Shown here: positions 50,899 through 59,990 of the stretch, in pieces | Position numbering within the stretch: position 1 is the stretch's first letter | How the letters are laid out: each line of letters opens with the position of its first letter | Assembly: GCA_002007745.1 (NCBI GenBank) | Contig: CP019882.1 | Span: forward strand, 4,464,001 to 4,528,000 | Origin: Mycolicibacterium litorale | Lineage (GTDB): Bacteria > Actinomycetota > Actinomycetes > Mycobacteriales > Mycobacteriaceae | Direction: 5' to 3' | Length of the DNA stretch: 64,000 bases | Made by a program: the position numbers and the translations under genes | The notes under the pieces: generated by a model | The model's input: the letters and a program-made list of their open reading frames with translations, nothing else | The model's database searches: none | What the model was told of the DNA's origin: nothing

Positions 50899-53651
50899 TC
50901 CGCGTCAACGGGGTCGAGCAACCCGAACCCCCGCGGGCCGGACAGTGCCTGCGCACCTATCTGCGCGAGCACGGGCACTTCGAGGTCAAGAAGGGCTGCG
51001 ACGCCGGCGATTGCGGTGCCTGCTCGGTCCTGGTCGACGGGCAGGCCATCCACTCCTGCATCTACCCGGCGTTCCGCGCCGACGGGCACGCGGTGACGAC
51101 GGTCGCGGGGTTGGGCAGCCCCGAGGACCTGCATCCGCTACAGCGCCGGTTCGTCGAGGCGGGCGGGTTCCAGTGCGGATTCTGCACGGCGGGCATGATC
51201 GTCACCGCGTCGACACTGGACGGCGATCAGCCCGGTGACCTGGCCGAGCAGCTGAAGGGAAACCTCTGCCGGTGCACCGGATACCGCTCGATCACCGATG
51301 CCTTGGCGGGCAAGACGAACACCGAGAAGCCGGCCGAGTCCGCTGATGTCGGACGCTCGGTGAGTCCGCCGGCCGCCGTGCGGGTGGTCACCGGCACCGA
51401 GCGCTACACCATGGACTTCGAGCCCGACGACGGCCCGCTCCTGCACATGGCGGTACTGACGAGCCCGGTCCCGCACGCCCGGATCGCGGCCATCGACACC
51501 GCGGCGGCCCAGGCGATTCCGGGAGTCCGGCTGGTGCTGACGTATCGGGACAGTCCGCCGGTCACGTTCTCCACCGCACGCCACGAGCTACGCACCGACG
51601 ATCCCGACGACACCAGGGTGCTCGACGACACCGTCCGGTTCGTCGGCCAGCGGGTGGCCGCCGTGGTGGCCGATGATGTGGCGACCGCCGAAAAAGGCTG
51701 CCGAGCAATAGTTGTCGAGTACGAGGAGCTGCCCGCCGTATTCGATCCCGACGCGGCCCGCGGTCCCGGCGCGGTGCTGCTGCACGCGGACAAGGGCCCC
51801 GACGCCCGGATCGCCGACCCGGGCCGCAACGTGGTGGCCCAGCTGCACGGCGGCGTCGGCGACATCGGTGCCGGAGTGGCGCGAGCCCGGGCCGCCGGTG
51901 GAGCCGTGGTGACCGGCCGGTACACGACGGCCCGGGTGCAGCACACCCACCTCGAGACGCACGGATGCACCGGCTGGCGAGACACCGAGGGGCGCTTGGT
52001 GATTCGCAGCAGCACCCAGGTTCCCTTCCTGGTCCGCGACGAGCTGTGTCACATCTTCGGGCTGGACCGCGACCGGGTGCGGGTGTTCGCCGCGCGGGTG
52101 GGAGGCGGGTTCGGCGCCAAGCAGGAGATGTTGGTCGAGGACATCGTCGCACTCGCGGTGTTACGACTCGGGCGCCCGGTGCGCTACGAGTTCACTCGCA
52201 GCGACCAGTTCCGGACAGCTCCCTGCCGCCATCCCTACCGGGTCGACGTCACGGCGGCCGCCGGGGCCGACGGAGTGCTGACCGCGCTCGCGGTCGACGT
52301 GCTCACCGATGCGGGGGCCTACGGCAACCACAGCGTGGGCGTGCTGTTCCACAGCTGCGGCGAGTCGCTGTCGGTCTACCGGTGTCCCAACAAGCGCGTC
52401 GATGCCGAGGCGGTCTACACCAACCACCTGCCGTCCGGGGCATTTCGTGGATACGGCCTGGGGCAGGTCATCTTCGCCGTCGAATGTGCGCTGGACGAGC
52501 TGGCCGGCCGGCTCGGCATCGATCCCTTCGAACTGCGCCGCCGCAATGTGGTGGTGCCGGGCGACGACTTCGTCGACTGGCATGTGGCCTCCGACGACCT
52601 CACCTTCGGCAGCTACGGCCTGGACCAGTGCCTGGACCTGGCCCAGGCAGCGTTGGCCCGCGGCAATGGTCAAGCGCCGCCCCCGGGATCACAATGGCGG
52701 GTCGGCGAGGGGATGGCGGTCGCGATGATCGCCACGATCCCGCCGCGCGGCCACCTCGCCGACGCCGTGGTGACGGTGAATCCCGAAGGCAGATACCTGG
52801 TTTCGGTGGGGACAGCCGAGTTCGGCAACGGCACCTCGACGGTGCACACGCAGCTCGCCGCGGCGGAACTGTGCACCACCGCCGACCGCGTGGACCTACA
52901 CCAGTCCGACACCGACGTCGGTGGTCACGACACCGGGGCGTTCGGGTCGGCGGGCACGGTGGTCGCCGGCAAGGCCGTGGTGGACGCCTGTCGCGCGCTG
53001 CACCGTCAGCTGCTGGACACCGCTGCGGCACGAACCGGGGTGGCCCGCTCGGCGTGTGTCCTCGGCCCCAACGGAGTGCAGTGCGGCGAGGTGTTCGTCG
53101 GTTTCGCCGATCTGCGCGACAACGGGCCGCTGCGCGGCACCGGGCGCCAGGACGGCTCGCCGCGATCGGTCGCCTTCAACGTGCACGCGTTCCGGGTGGC
53201 GGTGAATGTCGAGACGGGACAGGTGCGCATTCTGCAGTCCGTCCAGTCGGCCGACGCCGGTGTGGTGATCAATCCCGAGCAGTGCCGGGGACAGGTGGAA
53301 GGTGGCGCCGCCCAAGGCATCGGATCCGCGCTTTACGAGGAGATGCGCACCGGCCCCGATGGCGCGGTGACCACGGATGCGTTGCGCAACTACCACATTC
53401 CGCAACTGGCCGACCTGCCGGTGACCGAGGTGTACTTCGCCGACACCGTCGACGAATTGGGCCCGATGGGAGCCAAGTCGATGAGCGAGTCGCCCTACAA
53501 CCCGGTCGCGCCGGCCCTGGCCAACGCGATCGCCGACGCCTGCGGAGCCCGGCTCCGCGCGCTGCCGATGACCCCGGCGCGGGTCTGGCGGGCCCTCAAC
53601 GCCCAGACAGCTCCCACACACTCGCCGACATCCGGTCGGTCATCGTCGTGA
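50895..53651 (+). CDS. Molybdenum hydroxylase, fused [2Fe-2S] and molybdopterin subunits
   Basis: A 918-residue fusion. Residues about 1-140 are two [2Fe-2S] domains (KKGCDAGDCGACSVLVDG and a later single Cys; then QCGFCTAGMI and NLCRCTGYRSI). Residues about 165-910 are the molybdopterin-cytosine-dinucleotide domain (RVGGGFGAKQEM, PSGAFRGYGLGQ, and the late GAKSMSESPYNPVAPALANAI with the catalytic Glu area near GPMGAKSMSE). It is xanthine or aldehyde oxidising; substrate not certain. With the urate operon at 40-44 kb it could supply urate from xanthine. Confidence 0.92.
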   Translation: MIRVNGVEQPEPPRAGQCLRTYLREHGHFEVKKGCDAGDCGACSVLVDGQAIHSCIYPAFRADGHAVTTVAGLGSPEDLHPLQRRFVEAGGFQCGFCTAGMIVTASTLDGDQPGDLAEQLKGNLCRCTGYRSITDALAGKTNTEKPAESADVGRSVSPPAAVRVVTGTERYTMDFEPDDGPLLHMAVLTSPVPHARIAAIDTAAAQAIPGVRLVLTYRDSPPVTFSTARHELRTDDPDDTRVLDDTVRFVGQRVAAVVADDVATAEKGCRAIVVEYEELPAVFDPDAARGPGAVLLHADKGPDARIADPGRNVVAQLHGGVGDIGAGVARARAAGGAVVTGRYTTARVQHTHLETHGCTGWRDTEGRLVIRSSTQVPFLVRDELCHIFGLDRDRVRVFAARVGGGFGAKQEMLVEDIVALAVLRLGRPVRYEFTRSDQFRTAPCRHPYRVDVTAAAGADGVLTALAVDVLTDAGAYGNHSVGVLFHSCGESLSVYRCPNKRVDAEAVYTNHLPSGAFRGYGLGQVIFAVECALDELAGRLGIDPFELRRRNVVVPGDDFVDWHVASDDLTFGSYGLDQCLDLAQAALARGNGQAPPPGSQWRVGEGMAVAMIATIPPRGHLADAVVTVNPEGRYLVSVGTAEFGNGTSTVHTQLAAAELCTTADRVDLHQSDTDVGGHDTGAFGSAGTVVAGKAVVDACRALHRQLLDTAAARTGVARSACVLGPNGVQCGEVFVGFADLRDNGPLRGTGRQDGSPRSVAFNVHAFRVAVNVETGQVRILQSVQSADAGVVINPEQCRGQVEGGAAQGIGSALYEEMRTGPDGAVTTDALRNYHIPQLADLPVTEVYFADTVDELGPMGAKSMSESPYNPVAPALANAIADACGARLRALPMTPARVWRALNAQTAPTHSPTSGRSSS

Positions 53652-54276
53652 CGGTGACCTGACCGCCGTCGTCACCCTGGCAGGCCATCGCCTGCACGAT
53701 CGCATTGTTGCGCAGCCGGGCCTCGGCGTAGCAGGTCCAGTCGAACGGAATGCCGAGCTGCTGCTTGCTCCAGCGCACGGTGTCGGCGCTGATCTCGGGA
53801 ACCGTGAATTTCCACGCCGCGTCGCCGCCCGTGCTCAAGGCGCGCTGCCCGTCGCAGGCCTTGGCGTTCTTGGTTCCGGCGGTGAACTGCGCCGCGGCCG
53901 CGGCGGCGTCCGGATAGACGGCGACAGCCTCGGCCACCACGTGGTCGTGCTTGTCCCCGTCGGTGAACAGCAGGACGTGGAACCCCAGCCACTTGTCGCC
54001 GAGGAAGGCGGCCATGCCTGCGGCGTCGAGGGCCGAACAAGCCGGCACCGCCGACGTACCGGGGATGGGGCGGGCCTGGTCGGCGTCGGTCTGCAACTTG
54101 CTGCCGACGATGTCGCGCAACTGCCCCGGGCTGATCAGCACCTGGTCGGTGTCGTCGGCGCGCAGCGGTGTGATCCCCTGAGCCGGATTGGACACCGCGC
54201 TGCCCGCGACGGTGTGCGCACACCCGGCCACCAGCAGAGCTGTACCGAAGACAGCGAAGACCGGGCGCAGCCGCAT
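53596..54276 (-). CDS. PknH-sensor-like lipoprotein
   Basis: Exported lipoprotein of 226 residues from ATG 54276. The signal ends in the lipobox LLVAGC (Cys about residue 19). The mature part resembles the extracytoplasmic sensor domain of the kinase PknH and related Lpp proteins: SPGQLRDIVGSKL, SALDAAGMAAFLGDKWLGF, and paired cysteines (CSALD with CDGQR; CYAEAR with ACQGD). Ligand unknown. Overlaps the molybdo-enzyme gene by 56 bases, convergent. Confidence 0.85.
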   Translation of the reverse strand: MRLRPVFAVFGTALLVAGCAHTVAGSAVSNPAQGITPLRADDTDQVLISPGQLRDIVGSKLQTDADQARPIPGTSAVPACSALDAAGMAAFLGDKWLGFHVLLFTDGDKHDHVVAEAVAVYPDAAAAAAQFTAGTKNAKACDGQRALSTGGDAAWKFTVPEISADTVRWSKQQLGIPFDWTCYAEARLRNNAIVQAMACQGDDGGQVTVTTMTDRMSASVWELSGR

Positions 54277-54287
54277 GCCTCCGAATG

Positions 54288-55652
54288 CTAGACCGCCGGG
54301 CGCAATACCTCTCTCAACGCTGCCACCGCATGGTCGATGTCCGCACGGGTCACGGTCAGCGCCGGGCGGAACCGGATACTGTCCGGCCCGCTGCCGAGCA
54401 TGATGACGCCGCGTTCCCACAGCGCACCGAGCACCGCGTCGCGTCGCGCCGGGTCCGGCAGGCTGAAGGCGCACATCAGGCCCCTGCCGCGGACGTCGCC
54501 GATCAGGCCGGGCAACTCGGCCGCGAGCGTCGCCAGCGAGCCGAGCAGGTAGGTCCCCATCTGGGCGGCGTTGGCGAAAAGGCCATCGGCCTCGATGACC
54601 TCGAGGATGCGCCGGGAGCGCACCATGTCCACCAGATTGCCGCCCCAGGTGGAGTTGATCCGCGAGCTGACGGTGAACACGTTGTCGGCGACGTCATCGA
54701 CGCGCCGGCCGGCCATGATTCCGCATACCTGAGTCTTCTTGCCGAACGCGACGACGTCGGGAAGGAAGCCGAGTTGCTGGTAGGCCCAGGCGGTGCCGGT
54801 GATCCCGCATCCGGTCTGCACCTCGTCGGCGATCATCAGCGCGTCGAACTCATCGCAGAGTTCGCGCATGGCGGCGAAGAACTCCGGGCGGAAGTGCCGA
54901 TCGCCGCCCTCACCCTGGATCGGCTCGGCCAGGAAACAGGCGATGTCGTGCGGGTGGGCCTCGAAGGCTGCGCGAGCCTGGCGCAGTGATTCGCGTTCCA
55001 GCTCCTCGATGTCGACACCCGGACGCAGATAGGGCGCATCGATGCGGGGCCAGTCGAACTTGGGGAACCGGGCGACCTTGTTGGGGTCGGTGTTGGTCAG
55101 CGACAGGGTGTAGCCGCTGCGCCCGTGGAAGGCCCCGCGCAAGTGCAGGACGCGAGTGCCGAGCTCGGGGTCGATACCGCGCGCCTCGTTGTGCCGGCTC
55201 TTCCAGTCGAACGCCACCTTCAGCGCGTTCTCCACCGCCAGCGCACCGCCGTCGACGAAGAACAGATGCGGCAGCGCCGGGTCGCCGAGCACCCGAGCGA
55301 AGGTGTCGACGAACCGGGCCATCGGCACGGTGTAGACGTCGGAGTTCGACGGCTTGTTGACGGCGGCCTGGGCCAGTTCGGCGCGAAACGACGCGTCCGC
55401 GGCGAGGGCGGGATGGTTCATGCCCAGCGCCGAGGAGGCGAAGAACGTGAACATGTCCAGGTAACTCGTGCCGTCCCGGGCGTCGACCAGCTTCGAGCCG
55501 GCCGAGCGCTCCAGGTCCAGGACCAGGTCAAGTCCGTCGGCCAGGATGCTGCGGGCCAGGACGGCATGCACATTCCCCGGTTCGACGGCGGCCCGCCCCG
55601 GCGTGGCCGGAGCGGCGGACAGCAGGTCATCACGCGACAAGAGTTCCGTCAT
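54288..55652 (-). CDS. lat: L-lysine 6-aminotransferase
   Basis: PLP enzyme that moves the epsilon-amino group of lysine to 2-oxoglutarate, giving 2-aminoadipate semialdehyde (cyclising to piperideine-6-carboxylate). It has 454 residues. HLRGAFHGRSGYTLSLTN, MIADEVQTGCGITG (PLP-ring Asp) and VAFGKKTQVCGIM (Schiff-base Lys, about residue 303) are class III features. It corresponds to Rv3290c, strongly induced in starved M. tuberculosis. A palindrome at 55664-55680, just before the ATG, probably binds LrpA. Confidence 0.96.
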   Translation of the reverse strand: MTELLSRDDLLSAAPATPGRAAVEPGNVHAVLARSILADGLDLVLDLERSAGSKLVDARDGTSYLDMFTFFASSALGMNHPALAADASFRAELAQAAVNKPSNSDVYTVPMARFVDTFARVLGDPALPHLFFVDGGALAVENALKVAFDWKSRHNEARGIDPELGTRVLHLRGAFHGRSGYTLSLTNTDPNKVARFPKFDWPRIDAPYLRPGVDIEELERESLRQARAAFEAHPHDIACFLAEPIQGEGGDRHFRPEFFAAMRELCDEFDALMIADEVQTGCGITGTAWAYQQLGFLPDVVAFGKKTQVCGIMAGRRVDDVADNVFTVSSRINSTWGGNLVDMVRSRRILEVIEADGLFANAAQMGTYLLGSLATLAAELPGLIGDVRGRGLMCAFSLPDPARRDAVLGALWERGVIMLGSGPDSIRFRPALTVTRADIDHAVAALREVLRPAV

Positions 55653-55663
55653 TAGGCGATCCT

Positions 55664-55680
55664 ATCGTAATTTTTACGAT
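55664..55680 (-). promoter_or_regulatory. Palindrome before lat (candidate LrpA operator)
   Basis: ATCGTAA, three T, TTACGAT: perfect 7-base arms, 11 bases from the lat ATG, in a 160-base gap between lat and lrpA. AT-rich cores of this kind suit Lrp/AsnC proteins. The rest of the gap shows no gene. Confidence 0.5.
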
Positions 55681-55812
55681 CTTCCAGCCCGGCAGGCGCA
55701 ATATTTCCAGCAGCCGGTCGGGCGCACCGGGCATCGCCGCCGCAGAGAGCCGGATTACCCGGCACGGTTGCAATTCCGGAAGAACAGCGGCCACGACCCT
55801 CAAAGACCGGAA

Positions 55813-56286
55813 CTATTCCGGCAGGTAGACCCGATCACTGTAAAATGTGTTTAGAATGATGGTGCTTCGCGTGCGCACGTTCGCCGTGGTCCGGATCTGT
55901 TGCAACAGTCCTTCCAGGGCCCGCGGCGACGGGACGCGGACGAACAGGACGTAGCTCTCCTCACCGGCCACCGAGTAACACGCCTCGATTTCGGCGATGT
56001 TCTCCAGGCGGGCGGGAGCATCATCGGGTTGAGACGGATCGAGAGGGGTGATGGCCACGAACGCCGACAGCATGTGCCCGAATGCCTCGGGATCGACGCG
56101 GGCGCTGTACCCGATCACCACACCGCGGGCCTCCAGGCGCCGCACCCTGGACTGCACCGCCGACACCGACAGGCCCGTCGTGGCGGCCAGGTGCGCCAGT
56201 GTGGCCCTGCCGTCGGCGACGAGTTCTCGCACCAGCGTGCGGTCGATCTCGTCGAGACCGTGCCCCGCATCCCCGCTGTCCGCCAT
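55813..56286 (-). CDS. lrpA: LrpA, Lrp/AsnC-family regulator
   Basis: Feast/famine regulator of 157 residues. The N-terminal helix-turn-helix reads TLAHLAATTGLSVSAVQSRVRRLEARGVV; the C-terminal RAM domain begins near AFVAITPLDPSQPDDAPA and binds amino acids. It sits upstream of lat in the same direction, as Rv3291c does, and in M. tuberculosis regulates lat. It is divergent from the DUF1338 gene, so it can control both arms of lysine breakdown. Confidence 0.94.
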   Translation of the reverse strand: MADSGDAGHGLDEIDRTLVRELVADGRATLAHLAATTGLSVSAVQSRVRRLEARGVVIGYSARVDPEAFGHMLSAFVAITPLDPSQPDDAPARLENIAEIEACYSVAGEESYVLFVRVPSPRALEGLLQQIRTTANVRTRSTIILNTFYSDRVYLPE

Positions 56287-56316
56287 CGCCGCAGACTATC
56301 CCAGCCGGGTCCTACG

Positions 56317-57573
56317 ATGAGCACACCCGAGGTCCAAACCTGGCAGCTGCGCGCGCGGTTCGCCGCGGCATTGTCGACGATGTACGGCGCGGAAGTGCCG
56401 GCCTACACCACGCTGGTCGAGGTGAGTGAAGCGGTCAACCGCGACTATGTGGCCACCCATCCCAAGGCCGAACGGCTCGGGTCCATCGAGCGGGTGACCG
56501 CCGAGCGCCACGGCGCCATCCGGGTCGGAACTCCGGCTGAATTGTCGTCTGTGGCAGATCTTTTCGCCGCCTTCGGCATGTATCCGGTCGGCTACTACGA
56601 CCTGCGCGAGGCGGCCTCACCGGTCCCGGTGGTGTCCACCGCGTTCCGGCCGGTCGACGCGGTCGAGCTGGCCCGCAACCCATTCCGGGTGTTCACGTCG
56701 ATGCTGGCCACCCGGGACTCCCGGTTCTTCGGCGACGACCTGCGTCCTCGAGTCGACGCGTTCCTGGACCGGCGAACCCTGTTCGATCCGCAACTGATCG
56801 CCGACGCGCGCCGGATCGCCGCCGACGGCGGTTGCGCTACCGACACGGCGCAGGATTTCGTCGCCCGCGCCGTGGGGGCCTTCGCGCTGTCCCGCGAGCC
56901 CGTCGACCGGGCCTGGTACACCGAGTTGACGGCGGTCTCTGCGGTGGCGGCCGACATCGCCGGGGTGCCCACCACGCACATCAATCACCTGACGCCCCGG
57001 GTGCTCGACATCGACGACCTGTACCGGCGGATGAGCGAACGCGGGATCGCGATGATCGACGCGATCCAGGGTCCGCCCCGCTGGGACGGTCCCGATGTGC
57101 TGTTGCGCCAGACCTCGTTTCGCGCCCTGGCCGAGCCGCGCCGCTTCCGCGAGGCGGACGGCAGCGTGGCAGACGGCACGCTGCGGGTGCGCTTCGGCGA
57201 GGTGGAGGCGCGTGGAGTGGCGCTGACCCGCAAGGGTCGCGAACGGTACGACGCCGCGATGGCGTCCACGGACACGGACACGGACACGGTCGCGGTGTGG
57301 GGCGACTTCTTCCCCCGGACCGACGATGAAATGGCTTCACAAGGCCTGGCCTACTACCACCGCGGCGACCCGTCGGCACCGGTGGTCTACGAGGATTTCC
57401 TCCCGGCCTCCGCGGCCGGTATCTTCCGGTCCAATCTCGACACCGACGCCGAAGCCGCCACCGGGGCAGACCAATCCGGTTACAGCCTGAACTGGATGGC
57501 GGGCACGATCGGCCACCACATCCACGATCCCTACGACCTCTACGACGCGACCGCCCAGGAGGCCCCCGCATGA
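56317..57573 (+). CDS. DUF1338 2-oxoadipate dioxygenase/decarboxylase (HglS-like)
   Basis: A 418-residue protein of the DUF1338 family (Rv3292-like). Family members such as Pseudomonas putida HglS turn 2-oxoadipate into D-2-hydroxyglutarate with Fe(II) and O2. THINHLTPRVLDID contains a likely metal His; FGMYPVGYYDLREAASPVPVVSTAFRPV and YYHRGDPSAPVVYEDFLP are family segments. Overlap with pcd (ATGA) and closeness to lat put it in the aminoadipate route of lysine breakdown. A short tandem of Thr-Asp codons (STDTDTDT, about 57268-57289) is present. Confidence 0.85.
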   Translation: MSTPEVQTWQLRARFAAALSTMYGAEVPAYTTLVEVSEAVNRDYVATHPKAERLGSIERVTAERHGAIRVGTPAELSSVADLFAAFGMYPVGYYDLREAASPVPVVSTAFRPVDAVELARNPFRVFTSMLATRDSRFFGDDLRPRVDAFLDRRTLFDPQLIADARRIAADGGCATDTAQDFVARAVGAFALSREPVDRAWYTELTAVSAVAADIAGVPTTHINHLTPRVLDIDDLYRRMSERGIAMIDAIQGPPRWDGPDVLLRQTSFRALAEPRRFREADGSVADGTLRVRFGEVEARGVALTRKGRERYDAAMASTDTDTDTVAVWGDFFPRTDDEMASQGLAYYHRGDPSAPVVYEDFLPASAAGIFRSNLDTDAEAATGADQSGYSLNWMAGTIGHHIHDPYDLYDATAQEAPA

Positions 57574-59123
57574 CGACCACCACCACGACCGACGTGCCCA
57601 CCGCCGAAGACCTGCGCGCCCGGGTTCGGCACGCGTTCTCCGCGATCGGCGCCGGTGTCGCACTCGACGAGCCGGGCCGGGCCGGACTTCAGGCCAGCAC
57701 CCCGGTCACCGGGGACGTGCTGTTCACCGTGGCGGAGACCACCGCGGCGCAGACGCAGCACGCGATCGGCGAAGCGGCACAGGCATTTACCTCGTGGCGC
57801 ACCACGCCGGCACCGGTGCGCGGTCAACTGGTGGCGCGGCTGGGTGAACTGCTGCGCCAGCACAAGGCAGACCTCGCGGACCTGGTGACCGTGGAGGCGG
57901 GCAAGATCACCTCCGAAGCCCTGGGTGAAGTCCAGGAGATGATCGACATCTGCGACTTCGCCGTCGGGCTCTCCCGGCAGCTGTACGGCCGCACCATCGC
58001 CTCCGAGCGGCCCGGTCACCGGTTGATGGAGACCTGGCACCCGCTGGGCGTGGTCGGTGTCATCACCGCCTTCAACTTCCCGGTCGCGGTGTGGGCCTGG
58101 AACACCGCAGTCGCACTGGTCTGCGGCGACACCGTGGTCTGGAAGCCTTCCGAGCTGACCCCGCTCACCGCCGTCGCCTGCCAGGCCCTGATCGAACGGG
58201 CCGCGGCCGACGTGGGTGCGCCGGCCGCGGTGAGCCGGCTGGTGCTCGGCGGCCGGGACGTCGGCGAGGCGCTGGTCGACGATCCCCGGGTGGCGCTGGT
58301 GTCGGCCACCGGTTCGGTGCGGATGGGGCGACAGGTCGGTCCCCGCGTCGCCGAACGCTTCGGCCGGGTGCTGCTGGAACTGGGCGGCAACAACGCGGCG
58401 GTGGTGACCCCGTCCGCCGACCTCGATTTGGCCGTGCGGGCGATCGTCTTCTCGGCGGCCGGCACCGCCGGGCAGCGGTGCACCACACTGCGCCGGCTGA
58501 TCGTGCACACCTCGGTCGCCGACGCTCTCGTCGAGCGCATCACCGCCGCCTACCGCAGTCTGCCGATCGGCGACCCGGCCGCGGACGGAACCCTGATCGG
58601 ACCGCTGATCCACGAAACCGCCTACCGGGACATGGTCGGCGCCCTCGAGCAGGCCCGCGCCGACGGCGGTGTGGTGGCCGGCGGTGAGCGTCACCACCTC
58701 GGCGGTGACGCCGGCGGGGACGCCTTCTACGTCGAACCGGCCGTGGTCCGGATGCCGGCCCAGACCCAGATCGTGCACGACGAGACGTTCGCCCCGATTC
58801 TCTACGTGCTGACCTACGAGACCCTCGACGAGGCGATCGAACTGAACAATGCCGTGCCGCAAGGTCTTTCGTCGGCGATCTTCACCACCGACGTTCGAGA
58901 GGCAGAACGCTTCCTGGCTGCCGACGGCTCGGACTGCGGCATAGCCAACGTCAACATCGGCACCTCCGGCGCCGAGATCGGCGGGGCGTTCGGTGGCGAG
59001 AAACAGACCGGCGGGGGCCGGGAGTCCGGTTCGGACTCGTGGAAGGCCTACATGCGCCGGGCCACCAACACCGTCAACTACTCCTCGGAACTGCCGCTGG
59101 CCCAGGGCGTGCATTTCGGCTGA
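57570..59123 (+). CDS. pcd: Piperideine-6-carboxylate (aminoadipate semialdehyde) dehydrogenase
   Basis: NAD-dependent aldehyde dehydrogenase that oxidises the Lat product to 2-aminoadipate. It has 517 residues from ATG 57570. GVITAFNFPVAVWAWNTA, LLELGGNNAAVV (catalytic Glu) and AGQRCTTLRRLIVHT (catalytic Cys, about residue 302) are standard ALDH motifs, and the protein matches the AASADH subgroup. It corresponds to Rv3293. Translationally coupled to the DUF1338 gene. Confidence 0.94.
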   Translation: MTTTTTTDVPTAEDLRARVRHAFSAIGAGVALDEPGRAGLQASTPVTGDVLFTVAETTAAQTQHAIGEAAQAFTSWRTTPAPVRGQLVARLGELLRQHKADLADLVTVEAGKITSEALGEVQEMIDICDFAVGLSRQLYGRTIASERPGHRLMETWHPLGVVGVITAFNFPVAVWAWNTAVALVCGDTVVWKPSELTPLTAVACQALIERAAADVGAPAAVSRLVLGGRDVGEALVDDPRVALVSATGSVRMGRQVGPRVAERFGRVLLELGGNNAAVVTPSADLDLAVRAIVFSAAGTAGQRCTTLRRLIVHTSVADALVERITAAYRSLPIGDPAADGTLIGPLIHETAYRDMVGALEQARADGGVVAGGERHHLGGDAGGDAFYVEPAVVRMPAQTQIVHDETFAPILYVLTYETLDEAIELNNAVPQGLSSAIFTTDVREAERFLAADGSDCGIANVNIGTSGAEIGGAFGGEKQTGGGRESGSDSWKAYMRRATNTVNYSSELPLAQGVHFG

Positions 59124-59149
59124 TCACCGTTGCCGGCGGCGACGCCCCG

Positions 59150-59872
59150 CTATGCCAGGGGCTCGCCGCCGTCGATCTTGAGGGTGACACCGGTCATGAA
59201 GGTATTGGTCATCGCGAACACCGTCGCTTGCGCGATGTCCTCGACGGTGCCGATCCGCCCGACCGGGTTGGCTGCGCCGATGGCATGGAAATACTGACGC
59301 TTGCCGTCGTCTCCCATGGCGTCCCACGCGCCGGTGTCGATGACGCCCGGTGACACGGCATTGACGCGGATGGGCGCCAGCTCCACCGCCAGCGCGCGAG
59401 TGAGGAAGTCCACGGCCCCATTCGTGATGCCGACACCCAGGTAGCCGACCTTGGCCTTGAAGGCATGGACGCCGGAGAACAACACGAACGAGCTGCGGTC
59501 GTGGCTGTCCATTCGCGGCGCCAGGTGTTTGGCGAGCATCAGCGGACCGAGCAGCTTTGTGTTCAGCGAGACGAGAACGTCTTGGCGATGGAGTTCCGGC
59601 AGAGTCCCGCGGGCGCGCGCCGAAGCCGTCGAGACAACGTGATCCAGGTGCCCGACCCGATCGGCGAAGGCCTCGATCGACCCGTCGTCGGTGACGTCGA
59701 GGTCTTCGGCGGTGATGCCGGGGTCGTCGTAAGCCCGTGCGAGCTTGTCCCGGTTGCGCCCGGCCACCACCACCTGACCGCCCTGGGCGCGCACGGCGAG
59801 GGTGATCGCCCGCGCGATGCCGCTTTCGCGTCCGACCACCAGGATCCTGCGGCTGTGCAGTGCACCGTCCAT
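59150..59872 (-). CDS. Atypical SDR-family protein
   Basis: A 240-residue short-chain dehydrogenase fold from ATG 59872 (MDGALHSRRILVVGRESGIARAI). The nucleotide loop is unusual (VGRESGIA in place of TGxxxGIG). In the place of the YxxxK pair the sequence has VGITN before GAVDFLTRALAVEL, so both catalytic Tyr and Lys seem to be lost. The C terminus (FMTGVTLKIDGGEPL) is normal. It may bind a nucleotide without dehydrogenase activity. The start region has TGGG-N8-CCCA (59897-59912), a possible operator. Confidence 0.8.
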   Translation of the reverse strand: MDGALHSRRILVVGRESGIARAITLAVRAQGGQVVVAGRNRDKLARAYDDPGITAEDLDVTDDGSIEAFADRVGHLDHVVSTASARARGTLPELHRQDVLVSLNTKLLGPLMLAKHLAPRMDSHDRSSFVLFSGVHAFKAKVGYLGVGITNGAVDFLTRALAVELAPIRVNAVSPGVIDTGAWDAMGDDGKRQYFHAIGAANPVGRIGTVEDIAQATVFAMTNTFMTGVTLKIDGGEPLA

Positions 59873-59990
59873 GGCGGACTCCTTCCGCCCCTTAACTGGG
59901 CTATACAACCCAAAACTATCTCGTGGCGGATACCCACTGTCAATAGCGATCCGGCGGGTAGACGCTGGAAGGTGGCTGGCAGCGACCTCG

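Noticed and set aside
57540..59114. Minus-strand open frame of 524 codons
   Set aside because: Antisense shadow of pcd.
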